DNA from: a bacterium | GTDB taxonomy: Bacteria > Electryoneota > RPQS01 | NCBI GenBank assembly: GCA_018812265.1 | Contig: JAHJDG010000045.1 | Location: 1 to 50,791 of the forward strand | Direction: 5' to 3' | Length of the DNA: 50,791 nt | Part shown: positions 6,717 to 15,103 of the stretch, in pieces | How the letters are laid out: every line of letters begins with the position of its first letter | Numbering within the stretch: the stretch's first letter is position 1 | Notes under the pieces: model-generated | What the model was told of the DNA's origin: nothing | Databases searched by the model: none | What the model saw: the letters and a program-made list of their open reading frames with translations, nothing else | Made by a program: the position numbers and the translations under genes

Positions 6717-7853
6717 ATGCGCACACTTACAATCTTTTTTGCACTGTTGCTTTTCTGCCTTCCGGGAGTAGTGGCACAAAGCAACAGCACGATGCAGGCC
6801 GATTCTCTGTCCGGCCACATTCAGCAACAACTGGACAGTATCAAGCTTGAGCTTCAGGCAGCTGAGCTGCAAAGATTGGCCGAACAAACGGATACATTTC
6901 GAGGTGATGTCACTCATGTAATGGAATGGACGGTTGGCCTTATCGGAGGACTAATTGGACTGATAACGATATTCCTCGCCATCTCCGGTGTCTACTGGCT
7001 TAAAAGCCAGAGACAACTTCGCGAGGCGATAGAGGCAAAAGTCAAGGAAACTTGCACGAAAATTGAGGATAGCCTCGATACCAGCATCCATGCAATTTTT
7101 GTACAGAAGCAACAAGATGTCCGCGAATCCATAAATAAAATTGTGGAGACTCTCTCTTTGCCCGTGCCTGTAGAACAGACTTGTGAAGACGATCAGAGAA
7201 AACTGCGAAAGGTTAGCGATGAAATTCGGCGCTTGGAGCAGATGGGCGGCACATTGACTGCGAGGGATCATTTGCTGCGGGCGAGGAAATGGATGGATGA
7301 TGGGCTCTTTATGCTAGCCTTGGATGCTTACAATGCCGCTGTGACTAAAGATGAAAAATTTATGGATGCCTGGTTTGGTCAGGGATACTGTCTCCTTCAT
7401 TTAGATAGATTTGGGGAGGCAATCGAAGCCTTTGATATGGTGTTGGAGATCAAATCCGATAACTTTGAAGCGCTTTTCAACAAGGGCATCTGTTTTCTCA
7501 AGTCAAAGCTGTACAAGGAAGCTCTTGAGGCATGTAAAGAAGCACTGTGGATTAAAACTAATCATTTCGATACGCTTCTCTTGAAGGGTGGTTGTCTTGC
7601 TGAGCTGAAGGAGTATGATGATGCCATCCAAACCTTCGATATCTTGCTGAGCAGACAATCCGACGATCATAGGGTGATTTATAACAAGGCACGAGTCTAT
7701 GCAATGAAAGGAGACAAGCCAGCTATGCTGAAGGCACTTTCCGATGCTATTCGCTACAACAATGGCTATTGCAAACGGGTCAGAGCGCAGGATGGAATGT
7801 TGTTCAAGCCCTATTGGGAAGATCCTGACTTTCAAAATGTCGTCTGTACTTGA
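6717..7853 (+). CDS. secreted/membrane TPR-repeat protein
   Basis: 378 aa from the ATG at 6717, chosen because it gives a clean signal sequence (MRTLTIFFALLLFCLPGVVAQ); an upstream ATG at 6684 would mask it. A second hydrophobic segment near residues 72-95 (VGLIGGLIGLITIFLAISGVY) is a probable membrane anchor, followed by a coiled-coil stretch (about 100-180) and then four to five TPR-like repeats (for example AWFGQGYCLLHLDRFGEAIEA, ALFNKGICFLKSKLYKEALEA). TPRs usually mediate protein-protein contacts. Base composition is AT-rich like the RiPP locus just upstream, so it may have arrived with it. A link in function is unproven. Confidence 0.8.
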   Translation: MRTLTIFFALLLFCLPGVVAQSNSTMQADSLSGHIQQQLDSIKLELQAAELQRLAEQTDTFRGDVTHVMEWTVGLIGGLIGLITIFLAISGVYWLKSQRQLREAIEAKVKETCTKIEDSLDTSIHAIFVQKQQDVRESINKIVETLSLPVPVEQTCEDDQRKLRKVSDEIRRLEQMGGTLTARDHLLRARKWMDDGLFMLALDAYNAAVTKDEKFMDAWFGQGYCLLHLDRFGEAIEAFDMVLEIKSDNFEALFNKGICFLKSKLYKEALEACKEALWIKTNHFDTLLLKGGCLAELKEYDDAIQTFDILLSRQSDDHRVIYNKARVYAMKGDKPAMLKALSDAIRYNNGYCKRVRAQDGMLFKPYWEDPDFQNVVCT

Positions 7854-7978
7854 AGAAAAGGGCGAACCAGTTGGTTTCTATCCAACCCAAAATGTCTTTC
7901 CGTGTATCAAATGTATGACAAACACTGTTTTCCTCTGTTTCTGCGGGATAACCGAAACAACTTAACTACAGAGTCCCC

Positions 7979-8725
7979 ATGAAAGGTGTCATCCTCGCCG
8001 GCGGTCTGGGCACGCGACTGCTGCCCCTGACCAAGATCACGAACAAGCACTTGCTGCCCATCTACAACCAGCCCATGATCTATTACCCGATCCAGACCCT
8101 CGTCCGGGCGGGAATTGACGAGATCGTGCTGGTCACGGGCGGCCACTACGCGGGCGATTTCCTGAATCTGCTCGGCAACGGCAAAGACTTCGGCCTGCGC
8201 TTCATCAACTACGCCTATCAGGAAGGCGAAGGCGGCATCGCCGACGCGCTCCGCCTGGCCCGCATCTACACCGGCCTCGACCGGATTGCCGTCATTCTCG
8301 GCGACAACCTGCTCGAAAAGGACATCACGCAGTACGTCCGCAAGTTCGAGAAGCAGGAGAGCGGCGCCAAGATTCTGCTCAAGGAAGTGCCCGACCCGCA
8401 GCGGTTCGGCGTGGCCGAGGTGGACGAGCAGGGCCGGGTGGTGAACATCGTCGAGAAGCCCAAACGGCCCAAGACCAATCTGGCCGTGACCGGCGTCTAC
8501 ATGTACGACGAGCACGTCTATGACATCATCAACACGCTCCGTCCCTCCGAGCGCGGCGAGCTCGAGATCACCGACGTGAACAACGCCTACATCCGGCAGA
8601 GTCAGCTCACCGCCGACATCATTGACGGCTGGTGGACCGACGCGGGCACGTTTCCGTCCCTTTACCGCGCGGCTCGCCTCGTCGCCGAAAAAGTCGAACC
8701 GAAACTCAAGGATCACTGGTGCTGA
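7979..8725 (+). CDS. rmlA: glucose-1-phosphate thymidylyltransferase (short form)
   Basis: 248 aa nucleotidyltransferase. MKGVILAGGLGTRLLPLT at the N-terminus is the nucleotide-binding signature. NKHLLPIYNQPMIYYPIQTL carries the substrate and catalytic lysine region, and GDNLLEKDI the metal-binding aspartate. It makes dTDP-glucose from dTTP and glucose-1-phosphate, the first step of dTDP-L-rhamnose synthesis. It is the short type lacking the C-terminal extension of the ~290-aa enzymes. rmlD, rmlC and rmlB follow in the same direction but are separated by unrelated genes. A 7-bp tandem array begins a few bases after its stop codon. Confidence 0.9.
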   Translation: MKGVILAGGLGTRLLPLTKITNKHLLPIYNQPMIYYPIQTLVRAGIDEIVLVTGGHYAGDFLNLLGNGKDFGLRFINYAYQEGEGGIADALRLARIYTGLDRIAVILGDNLLEKDITQYVRKFEKQESGAKILLKEVPDPQRFGVAEVDEQGRVVNIVEKPKRPKTNLAVTGVYMYDEHVYDIINTLRPSERGELEITDVNNAYIRQSQLTADIIDGWWTDAGTFPSLYRAARLVAEKVEPKLKDHWC

Positions 8726-8731
8726 AGGAAA

Positions 8732-8773
8732 CGATGAACGATGAGAGATAAACGATGCATAAGAGACGATGAA
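8732..8773 (+). repeat. 7-bp tandem array following the rmlA stop codon
   Basis: Heptamers CGATGAA, CGATGAG, AGATAAA, CGATGCA, TAAGAGA, CGATGAA, starting 7 bp after the rmlA stop, in the sense direction of rmlA. Same consensus and same position relative to the gene as the array after porX (1823-1878). Confidence 0.75.
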
Positions 8774-8795
8774 TTATCGAGCTGTGCGATCTCAT

Positions 8796-8818
8796 GTAGC
8801 GACACAATTCATTGTATC
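8796..8818. repeat. dispersed near-palindromic 23-mer, copy 2
   Basis: Inverted copy of 1716-1738 with one mismatch in 23. Like copy 1 it follows a GATGA-type 7-bp array, so the two loci share a composite structure (array, ~20-100 bp, 23-mer). Confidence 0.75.
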
Positions 8819-8866
8819 CATTTCTGCAGGCTGAACCAATCTATTCGATAGACATGGGGAGGTTCC

Positions 8867-9619
8867 ATGAACGAACGTTTTCCGCAACTCTTCTGGGGGC
8901 TGACCGTCGTCACGATCGGGCTGGTGATCGTCGGATTTCTGACGACGTCGGCCATCAAGACGGTCAAGCGCACGGCCGACGTGGTGACGGTCACCGGCTC
9001 GGCCCGTCAGACGGTGCAGTCCGATCTCGTGCAGTGGGGAGCTTCCGTCTATGCCAATGCCATGACGATGCAGGAAGGCTACGCCGTGCTGGCTCGCTAC
9101 GAGAGCCGCTTCCGTGCCTTTCTGCGCGAGCGGCACGTGCCGGACAGCGTCATTGTTTTCTCGGGCGTCAGCCAGCGCGACATGGTGGAACGAGCTCAGA
9201 AGAGAAGTCGCACCGGGGACATGGAATACGAGTCCAAGTTCATCGGCTATCAACTCACGCAACGATTCGACATTCAATCCTCAGCCGTGGATTCCATCGC
9301 CGCCATCGCCCGCGACATTACCCAGCTCGTCGGCGAGGGGATTCCGTTGAACTCCGAGCCGCCCCGCTACTACTACACGAGACTGAACGATCTTCGCGTG
9401 GAACTGCTCGGCGAGGCGACCAAGGACGCGCGGATGCGGGCGGAAAAGATCATCGGCGGCGCGGGCGGACGGATCGGCAATTTGCGCAACGCGCGGATGG
9501 GCGTTTTTCAAGTGACGGCTCCCAACTCGCGCGACGTGAGCGACTATGGCATTTACGACACCTCCACCATCGAAAAAGACGTCACCGCCGTCGTTTCGGT
9601 GACGTTTTCGCTGGAATAA
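8867..9619 (+). CDS. SIMPL-domain (DUF541) protein, first of a tandem pair
   Basis: 250 aa. An N-terminal transmembrane/signal-anchor segment (LFWGLTVVTIGLVIVGFL, about 8-25) is followed by the SIMPL fold: VVTVTGSARQTVQSDLVQWGASV near the N-terminus, a central TQRFDIQS strand, and the C-terminal LLGEATKDARMRAEKII ... GVFQVTAPNSRDVSDYG region. SIMPL/DUF541 proteins are envelope proteins of poorly known function, some linked to oxidative stress or outer-membrane integrity. The ATG has GGGGAGG just upstream. A homologous gene follows 32 bp later, so this looks like a local duplication inserted between rmlA and rmlD. Confidence 0.85.
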   Translation: MNERFPQLFWGLTVVTIGLVIVGFLTTSAIKTVKRTADVVTVTGSARQTVQSDLVQWGASVYANAMTMQEGYAVLARYESRFRAFLRERHVPDSVIVFSGVSQRDMVERAQKRSRTGDMEYESKFIGYQLTQRFDIQSSAVDSIAAIARDITQLVGEGIPLNSEPPRYYYTRLNDLRVELLGEATKDARMRAEKIIGGAGGRIGNLRNARMGVFQVTAPNSRDVSDYGIYDTSTIEKDVTAVVSVTFSLE

Positions 9620-9651
9620 CGACTGCACTGATCTCGCAAAAGGTGATCGTC

Positions 9652-10398
9652 ATGAGTGATCGTAACACATCAAATCATTCCGGTCTCACTCCCGGTCTCG
9701 GAGCAGTGGCAGTGGCGATTGTGATTGCTTCGATACTGCTCGGCAACGCGCTGGTGCGGATGAAGCGGGTGGGGGATACGATCAGCGTTACCGGCTCGGC
9801 CAAGCGCGAAATCGTGTCGGACATGGTAATCTGGCGGGCTACCATCACCGCGCAAAGGCCGACCATGCGCGACGCCTACTCGGAAATCAAGACCCAGACC
9901 GAACGCGTGAAGAAGTTCCTCGCCGATAATCGCGTGCCGGAGTCTGAAATCACCTTCCGCGCGTTGCAAACCAGTCAGGTGGACGAGTACAACGAACGCG
10001 GAATGCAGACCGGCCGCATACTCGGCTATCGTATGGATCAGCCGCTCGAGGTGCATTCCTCGCGGGTGGATAGCATTACCGCGCTGTCGGTGCGCGTGGG
10101 TGATTTGGCGGGAGAAGGAATCACGCTGTGGTCGAGTCCGCCCGAATATCTGTTCACCGGTTTAAGCGAGCTGCGGATCGAGATGCTCGGCGAAGCGACG
10201 AAAGACGCAACCGCTCGCGCCAAGCAGATCGCCGAAGCGTCGGGCGGCAAATTGGGCACAGTGAGAAACGCGCGTATGGGCGTGTTTCAGATCACTCCCC
10301 GCAATTCCACCGACGTTTCCGACTGGGGCATCTACGACACCTCGACCAAGGAAAAAGACATCACCGCGGTTGTTCGTTTGAGTTATTCGCTGAAGTAA
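9652..10398 (+). CDS. SIMPL-domain (DUF541) protein, second of a tandem pair
   Basis: 248 aa with the same layout as its upstream neighbour: a membrane anchor (GAVAVAIVIASILLGNALV), DTISVTGSAKREIVSDMVIW, and a C-terminal LLGEATKDA-like and GVFQITPRNSTDVSDWGIYD segment almost identical to the paralogue's. The ATG at 9652 was chosen because it precedes the anchor and has AAAGGTGATCGTC upstream; a longer open frame upstream is out-of-frame read-through of the first paralogue. The rmlD start follows after a single base, so the pair is co-transcribed with rmlD. Confidence 0.85.
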   Translation: MSDRNTSNHSGLTPGLGAVAVAIVIASILLGNALVRMKRVGDTISVTGSAKREIVSDMVIWRATITAQRPTMRDAYSEIKTQTERVKKFLADNRVPESEITFRALQTSQVDEYNERGMQTGRILGYRMDQPLEVHSSRVDSITALSVRVGDLAGEGITLWSSPPEYLFTGLSELRIEMLGEATKDATARAKQIAEASGGKLGTVRNARMGVFQITPRNSTDVSDWGIYDTSTKEKDITAVVRLSYSLK

Positions 10399-10399
10399 C

Positions 10400-11242
10400 A
10401 TGCACCGTATCCTCATCACCGGACACAAAGGCATGCTTGGCCGCGAGATCGTGGCAACGGCGGAGAAGCTCGGCCTCGAAACGGCTGGGATTGATCTGCC
10501 CGAGTGCGACATCACCGACCGCGCGGCTCTCGAACGGGCAGTGCGGGACGCCAAGCCGGATCTGATTATTCACGCGGCGGCGTTTGCGCAGGTGGATCGC
10601 TGCGAAAGCGAGCCTGAGCTTGCCTACAGGGTCAACGCGACCGGCACGCAGAACGTCTGCCTCGCCGCGCAACCTTTCGATATTCCCTTGTTGTACGTTT
10701 CGACCGATTACGTCTTCGACGGCAGCAAGAACGAGCCCTACGACGAGAGCGACGCGGCGGGTCCCTTGTCGGTGTACGGAAAATCCAAATACGCGGGCGA
10801 GTGTTTCGTGCGCGACTTGTGCGCGAAGCATTTCATCGTGCGCACCTCGTGGCTGTGCGGGCACGGTGGGCCGAACTTCGTCGAGACACTACTAAAACTG
10901 GCCAAAGAACGCGACGAACTCAAAGTCGTGAACGATCAGCACGGCAGCCCCACGTTTGCTGTTGATCTGGCTCCCGAGCTTCTGCGGCTGTCTCAGAGCG
11001 ACGCATTCGGCACGTACCACATCACCAATCAAGGCTACACCACGTGGTTCGGCTTCGCGGGGAAGATCATTGAGCTTTCGGGACTCCGCACCCGCGTTGT
11101 TCCTTGCACGACCGAAGAATTTCCACGTCCCGCTCCGCGCCCAAAGAACTCCCAATTGTCCCCGCGTCTCTACGAGAATGCCCTCGGAATGAAGATGCCC
11201 TCGTGGGAAAAAGGATTGAAGAGATATTTGAAGGAGAGGTAG
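10400..11242 (+). CDS. rmlD: dTDP-4-dehydrorhamnose reductase
   Basis: 280 aa extended short-chain dehydrogenase. The N-terminal Rossmann motif ILITGHKGMLGREIV binds NAD(P)H. CDITDRAAL and HAAAFAQVDRCE match RmlD, and the YxxxK pair is in SVYGKSKYAGE. It reduces dTDP-4-keto-L-rhamnose to dTDP-L-rhamnose, the last step of the pathway. VVNDQHGSPTFAVDLA is typical of the family. It starts 1 bp after the SIMPL gene, so it is surely in that operon. The next gene downstream is an unrelated ATPase. Confidence 0.93.
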   Translation: MHRILITGHKGMLGREIVATAEKLGLETAGIDLPECDITDRAALERAVRDAKPDLIIHAAAFAQVDRCESEPELAYRVNATGTQNVCLAAQPFDIPLLYVSTDYVFDGSKNEPYDESDAAGPLSVYGKSKYAGECFVRDLCAKHFIVRTSWLCGHGGPNFVETLLKLAKERDELKVVNDQHGSPTFAVDLAPELLRLSQSDAFGTYHITNQGYTTWFGFAGKIIELSGLRTRVVPCTTEEFPRPAPRPKNSQLSPRLYENALGMKMPSWEKGLKRYLKER

Positions 11243-11295
11243 GGCAGGCAGCTTTATGTTTCCTTACCTAGAGCTTCTTTGGAAGGTATCGTGCC

Positions 11296-12831
11296 ATGCA
11301 ACGAGCGCAAACACGCGACAACGTTAGAAATGAACTAAAGGAGAAGGTAGCACGCCGGAATTATAGCTGTTATCTCCTTCGTGTCACACTGAAACGTGTA
11401 CGTGGATTCGTTGACAAGACAGTCTCGTTTGACTTTCCTGTCACCGCTCTTGTTGGACCTAATGGTGGCGGCAAGACAACGATTATGGCGGCCGCTAGTA
11501 CGCCGTACAGAGCGGTAAGACCACGAACGTTCTTCCCAAAGAACGGGTACTTTGACAGAAGTATGGGAGGTTGGGCAATAGAGGCCGAGTGTGTCGACAA
11601 GTCATTAGACAGAGAGGGGACAGTCAGGCGATCCGCTAGGTTCAGGACTAATCGGTGGCGACGAGATGCATTGGCGCGAGATGTTCTTGTTTTTGGTATC
11701 GAGCGAACCATCCCACTGAACGAAAGAGAGGGGTTTGCTTGGAAGCGAATGTCTACGTTCACGCCAAGAGATGGGGATGTTTCTGACCTTGACGGATTAG
11801 TTGCCGTCCATGCGCAAGCTGTACTCGATATGCCGATTCAAGGATATAAGGCAATCGGCGGAATCAATATTTTTGGCGGGCGCTATGTAACACTTCTCGG
11901 CGGTCAGACTTCCTCAGGAGATAGTTATTCAGAGTTTCATTTTGGAGCCGGTCAATCGAGCGTAATCCGCATGATTTGTCAGATTGAACAGCTTCCTGAG
12001 AACTCACTGGTGCTTATTGAAGAGATCGAAAATGGCCTTCATCCTCTCGCTACCGTGCGCATGGTGGACTACTTGATTGACTTCGCACGTCGGAAGAAGA
12101 GTCAAGTCATCTTTACAACGCATTCTAATGACGCTCTGGAACCACTACCCCCAGAGGCAATATGGGTAGCCATTGACAATAATATTCTTCAGGGAAAACC
12201 GGATATTAGAGCACTCAAAGCTATCCAAGGCTATGCTGAATCTCCCGGTATCATTTTTGTAGAAGACGATTTTGCGCATGCGTGGGTTAGTGGGATTCTG
12301 CGTTACTCAACGGATGCAATCCTAAGAGCTCTTGATGTATATGCTATGAAAGGGGACTCTCTTGCTGTTGAAGCCAACAAGCATCACAATAGAGATCCGA
12401 GTATTACAGCGCGATCAATATGCTTGTTGGATGGAGATTCTCAGCAATCAGATGATCCCGATAGTGGTGTATTGCGTTTGCCAGGTGCGTGCCCCGAAAG
12501 GTACGTTTTCGATTCAGTTATGGAGAAGGTGCCAGATAACGTGGAACTGTTTTGTCTTGCCCTGCAGCAGAATGCAGAAGGGGCAGAACAAATAATCGAA
12601 GAATGTCGGCGGGTTGCCCGCACAAATACAGATCATCACATTCTCTTTGCGCAGGTTGGGGAAGAAATAGGTGGACTCTCACAAGAATCTACTCAAGATG
12701 CATTCATTGGTTTGTGGTGTAAATTCTACCCCGATGAAACGGCCGCAATGTTGCAACAGATCCGGACTGCCCTGAGTGCACTGCCAATTTCAAATTCCCA
12801 AAGTCATGGAACTGTTGGATTGCCACTTTAG
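11296..12831 (+). CDS. OLD-like AAA ATPase with C-terminal TOPRIM-like region
   Basis: 511 aa. The ABC/SMC-type ATPase core has Walker A GPNGGGKTT (54-62), a signature-like FGAGQSS, Walker B LVLIEEIENGLHP (about 236-248) and a switch histidine in FTTHSND. The C-terminal part has an acidic FVEDDFAHAW and a LLDGDS motif, matching the E...DxD pattern of TOPRIM nuclease domains in OLD-family proteins. OLD proteins act in phage defence alone or with a UvrD-like helicase (Gabija), but no helicase is adjacent. The gene is visibly AT-richer than rmlD and rmlC around it, indicating recent acquisition. Start ATG is ordinary, with no strong ribosome-binding site. Defence role is inferred. Confidence 0.75.
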   Translation: MQRAQTRDNVRNELKEKVARRNYSCYLLRVTLKRVRGFVDKTVSFDFPVTALVGPNGGGKTTIMAAASTPYRAVRPRTFFPKNGYFDRSMGGWAIEAECVDKSLDREGTVRRSARFRTNRWRRDALARDVLVFGIERTIPLNEREGFAWKRMSTFTPRDGDVSDLDGLVAVHAQAVLDMPIQGYKAIGGINIFGGRYVTLLGGQTSSGDSYSEFHFGAGQSSVIRMICQIEQLPENSLVLIEEIENGLHPLATVRMVDYLIDFARRKKSQVIFTTHSNDALEPLPPEAIWVAIDNNILQGKPDIRALKAIQGYAESPGIIFVEDDFAHAWVSGILRYSTDAILRALDVYAMKGDSLAVEANKHHNRDPSITARSICLLDGDSQQSDDPDSGVLRLPGACPERYVFDSVMEKVPDNVELFCLALQQNAEGAEQIIEECRRVARTNTDHHILFAQVGEEIGGLSQESTQDAFIGLWCKFYPDETAAMLQQIRTALSALPISNSQSHGTVGLPL

Positions 12832-12926
12832 AATGAAGAATGACCAATATCCTCATTGAGTTTCAGTTTTGCAGAAGTCGACATCCTAACTACACAAGAT
12901 GAGTTGCTCGGCGATAAAGGAGGACA

Positions 12927-13382
12927 ATGATTCACGGCGTTGCCACACACAAACTCCGGCTCATTCCCGATGAGCGCGGGCGACTGATGGAGATCCTGCG
13001 CAAGGACTCCGAACACTACAAGCCCATCGCGCAGGTGTACATGACCACCAACTATCCCGGTGTGGTCAAGGCTTGGCACTATCACACCAAACAGTGGGAT
13101 CAAGTCACTTGCGTCAAGGGTATGGTCAAACTCGCGCTCTACGACGGCCGCGAGGACTCGCCCACCCACGGTCAGGTCAGTGAGTTCTTCCTCGGCGAAC
13201 ACAATCCGATGCTCGTGCAGATTCCGCCCGGCGTCTATCACGGCTGGAAGTGCATCTCCGAGACGGAATCGGTCGTCGTCAACTGCCCGACCGAGCTCTT
13301 CAACTACGAACATCCCGACGAACATCGCGCGCCCTACAACGATCCGCGCATTCCCTACAATTGGGAGATCGAGTTCAAGTAA
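12927..13382 (+). CDS. rmlC: dTDP-4-dehydrorhamnose 3,5-epimerase family cupin
   Basis: 151 aa cupin of the RmlC family. ERGRLMEILRKD and KAWHYHTKQWDQVTCVKG are the active-site region (catalytic His in WHYH), followed by PPGVYHGWKC and the YEHPDEHRAPYNDPRIPYNW end typical of the family. It would epimerise dTDP-4-keto-6-deoxyglucose at C3 and C5. It is shorter than the classic ~180-aa RmlC and belongs to a compact subgroup, so a related 3- or 5-epimerase activity is possible. AAAGGAGG lies 5-6 nt upstream of the ATG. A 7-bp repeat array follows the stop codon. Confidence 0.85.
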   Translation: MIHGVATHKLRLIPDERGRLMEILRKDSEHYKPIAQVYMTTNYPGVVKAWHYHTKQWDQVTCVKGMVKLALYDGREDSPTHGQVSEFFLGEHNPMLVQIPPGVYHGWKCISETESVVVNCPTELFNYEHPDEHRAPYNDPRIPYNWEIEFK

Positions 13383-13468
13383 CAAACTTCAAACTAGAAA
13401 CTACAAACTGAAAACGGAAGACAGCGTTTTCTCTTTTGTAGTTTGAAGTTTGTAATTTGCAGTTTTTC
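13383..13468. repeat. inverted pair of 7-bp tandem arrays following the rmlC stop codon
   Basis: Left arm in 7-bp phase from the base after the stop: CAAACTT, CAAACTA, GAAACTA, CAAACTG, AAAACGG, AAGACAG (13383-13424). Right arm is its inverse: TTTTGTA, GTTTGAA, GTTTGTA, ATTTGCA, GTTTTTC (13434-13468). 13384-13396 and 13439-13451 are perfect 13-bp inverted repeats, so a long imperfect hairpin can form. The heptamer differs from that after porX and rmlA, but the placement is the same. Confidence 0.8.
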
Positions 13469-13476
13469 TTCGCGTC

Positions 13477-14055
13477 ATGTCCGATCCCGACCCATATATA
13501 ATAGGCAACGGCCCCACCAACGACGACGTCGAACGGCGGACGTGGAATTGGTTTGCCGCGGCGGTGGCCACGCAGTTCGGTCCCGCGCACTATCAGGTGG
13601 TCTATCCGCCCGAGGGCGATCTCTGGCCGGACGTTACGGCCGTGCGCGCGCACGAGCGGGTCGGATTCGAAATCACCTCGCCGCTGCGTCCCGAAGACGT
13701 GGTGAAGAAACCCAACCACAACAGCGAGGATGACGAAACGGCCACGCCGCAAGCGCGGCTCGAGCGGCGCGTGATGGAGGCGGTGAAACGCAAGATCAAG
13801 AAGTACGGCAACAAGCCCTCCGACTTCCCGCTCGGTTTGCTCGTGACTCTGGCCCATCCGTCCAGCCAGAAGTTTTCGCAATCGGAAATTGATCTTACGC
13901 ATCTTTCGCAAGTGGTGAAGAGCCGTTTGGGCCATCTCATTCATCAACCGATTGATGCGGTGTATCTGGTCGGCCCCGGCGCGCGCGCGCACCTGCTCTG
14001 GCGACGCCGCGGTTCCAAGTGGAAGAAGCTGTTTCCGGAATTGGATACTGTATGA
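13477..14055 (+). CDS. 192-aa protein coupled to a DNA methyltransferase; possible restriction endonuclease
   Basis: 192 aa of unknown family. Its stop overlaps the ATG of the downstream methyltransferase (ATGA, 14052-14055), so the two are translationally coupled. Residues 48-69 read PPEGDLWPDVTAV followed by VGFEITSP, a PD...(D/E)-x-T arrangement reminiscent of PD-(D/E)XK nucleases with Thr in place of Lys. The C-terminal half is basic (RRRGSKWKK). It could be the restriction partner of the methyltransferase, but the motif is weak and I recognise no homologue. Codon use is GC-rich like the host. The start ATG lies just after the heptamer array. Confidence 0.6.
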   Translation: MSDPDPYIIGNGPTNDDVERRTWNWFAAAVATQFGPAHYQVVYPPEGDLWPDVTAVRAHERVGFEITSPLRPEDVVKKPNHNSEDDETATPQARLERRVMEAVKRKIKKYGNKPSDFPLGLLVTLAHPSSQKFSQSEIDLTHLSQVVKSRLGHLIHQPIDAVYLVGPGARAHLLWRRRGSKWKKLFPELDTV

Positions 14056-15098
14056 TAACGACCACTCATAAGATTATCATTGGCGATGCAAGGCGCATGA
14101 GTCTGGTGGACTCGGAGTCCGTGCATCTTGTCATCACTTCGCCGCCTTACTGGCAACTCAAAGACTATGGCGTAGCGGGGCAAATCGGCTTTGACGACAC
14201 CTACGAAGACTATATCAACAATCTCAACTTGGTTTGGCAGGAATGCGATCGCGTGTTGAAGCCGGGTTGCCGGTTGTGCATCAACATCGGCGATCAGTTC
14301 GCACGCTCGGTTTACTATGGCCGTTACAAAGTCATTCCCATCCGCACCGAAATCATCAAGTTCTGCGAGGCGATCGGGCTGGACTACATGGGCGCGGTCA
14401 TCTGGCAGAAAGTCACCACCACCAACACCACCGGCGGCGCGACGATTATGGGTTCGTTCCCCTATCCGCGTAACGGCATTTTGAAGTTGGACTATGAATT
14501 CATTCTGCTCTTCAAGAAATTGGGTGAGCCGCCGAAAGTCTCCGTTCGAGTGAAAGAACAGGCGAAGCTGACCACCGAGGAGTGGAACACGTATTTCGCT
14601 GGACATTGGAACTTTCCCGGTGAAAAGCAGGAAGGCCATATCGCGAGATTTCCCGTTGAACTTCCCCACCGTCTAATCCGCATGTTCTCGTTTCCGGGCG
14701 AGACCGTACTCGATCCGTTCACGGGAAGCGGAACGACGAATGTGGCGGCGGCTCGCTTGACAAGAAACTCCATCGGCATCGAGGTCAATCCCGATTTCGC
14801 GGCGTTGGCCTCTAAACGACTCGAGAAAGAGCGCTCATTGGTCACCGACTTTGAGCATACATTCGAGAAGTTTCCTCCCTTGCGCACCGCCGAAATCAAG
14901 AAGCTGCATGAAGAGCTTTCCTTTCCCTTTCACGACTGCGTCCGGATCAACAAGAAAACCGATCCGCGCAAGTTGCTGTTTGGGAGTAAGATTACGGGGA
15001 AGGAGACAAGAAATGAGCTCCTCGGATATTCTCTCTGTAGAGACGATGCTGCTGAAGGGCACGATGGTCAGCCGGTGATCATTCAGAAGGGTAGGTGA
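14052..15098 (+). CDS. site-specific DNA methyltransferase, beta-class order
   Basis: 348 aa. Start chosen at the ATG overlapping the upstream stop. Catalytic motif IV (LVITSPPYWQLKDYG, about residue 30) comes before the SAM-binding FxGxG motif (VLDPFTGSGTTNVAAARL, about 217-234), the beta-class order of N4-cytosine or N6-adenine amino-methyltransferases. SPPY is commoner in N4-cytosine enzymes. The target-recognition region lies between the motifs (IWQKVTTTNTTGG). It is coupled to the 192-aa protein and its stop is followed at once by a second methyltransferase. Recognition sequence cannot be read from sequence. Confidence 0.85.
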   Translation: MITTTHKIIIGDARRMSLVDSESVHLVITSPPYWQLKDYGVAGQIGFDDTYEDYINNLNLVWQECDRVLKPGCRLCINIGDQFARSVYYGRYKVIPIRTEIIKFCEAIGLDYMGAVIWQKVTTTNTTGGATIMGSFPYPRNGILKLDYEFILLFKKLGEPPKVSVRVKEQAKLTTEEWNTYFAGHWNFPGEKQEGHIARFPVELPHRLIRMFSFPGETVLDPFTGSGTTNVAAARLTRNSIGIEVNPDFAALASKRLEKERSLVTDFEHTFEKFPPLRTAEIKKLHEELSFPFHDCVRINKKTDPRKLLFGSKITGKETRNELLGYSLCRDDAAEGHDGQPVIIQKGR

Positions 15099-15103
15099 TC
15101 ATA

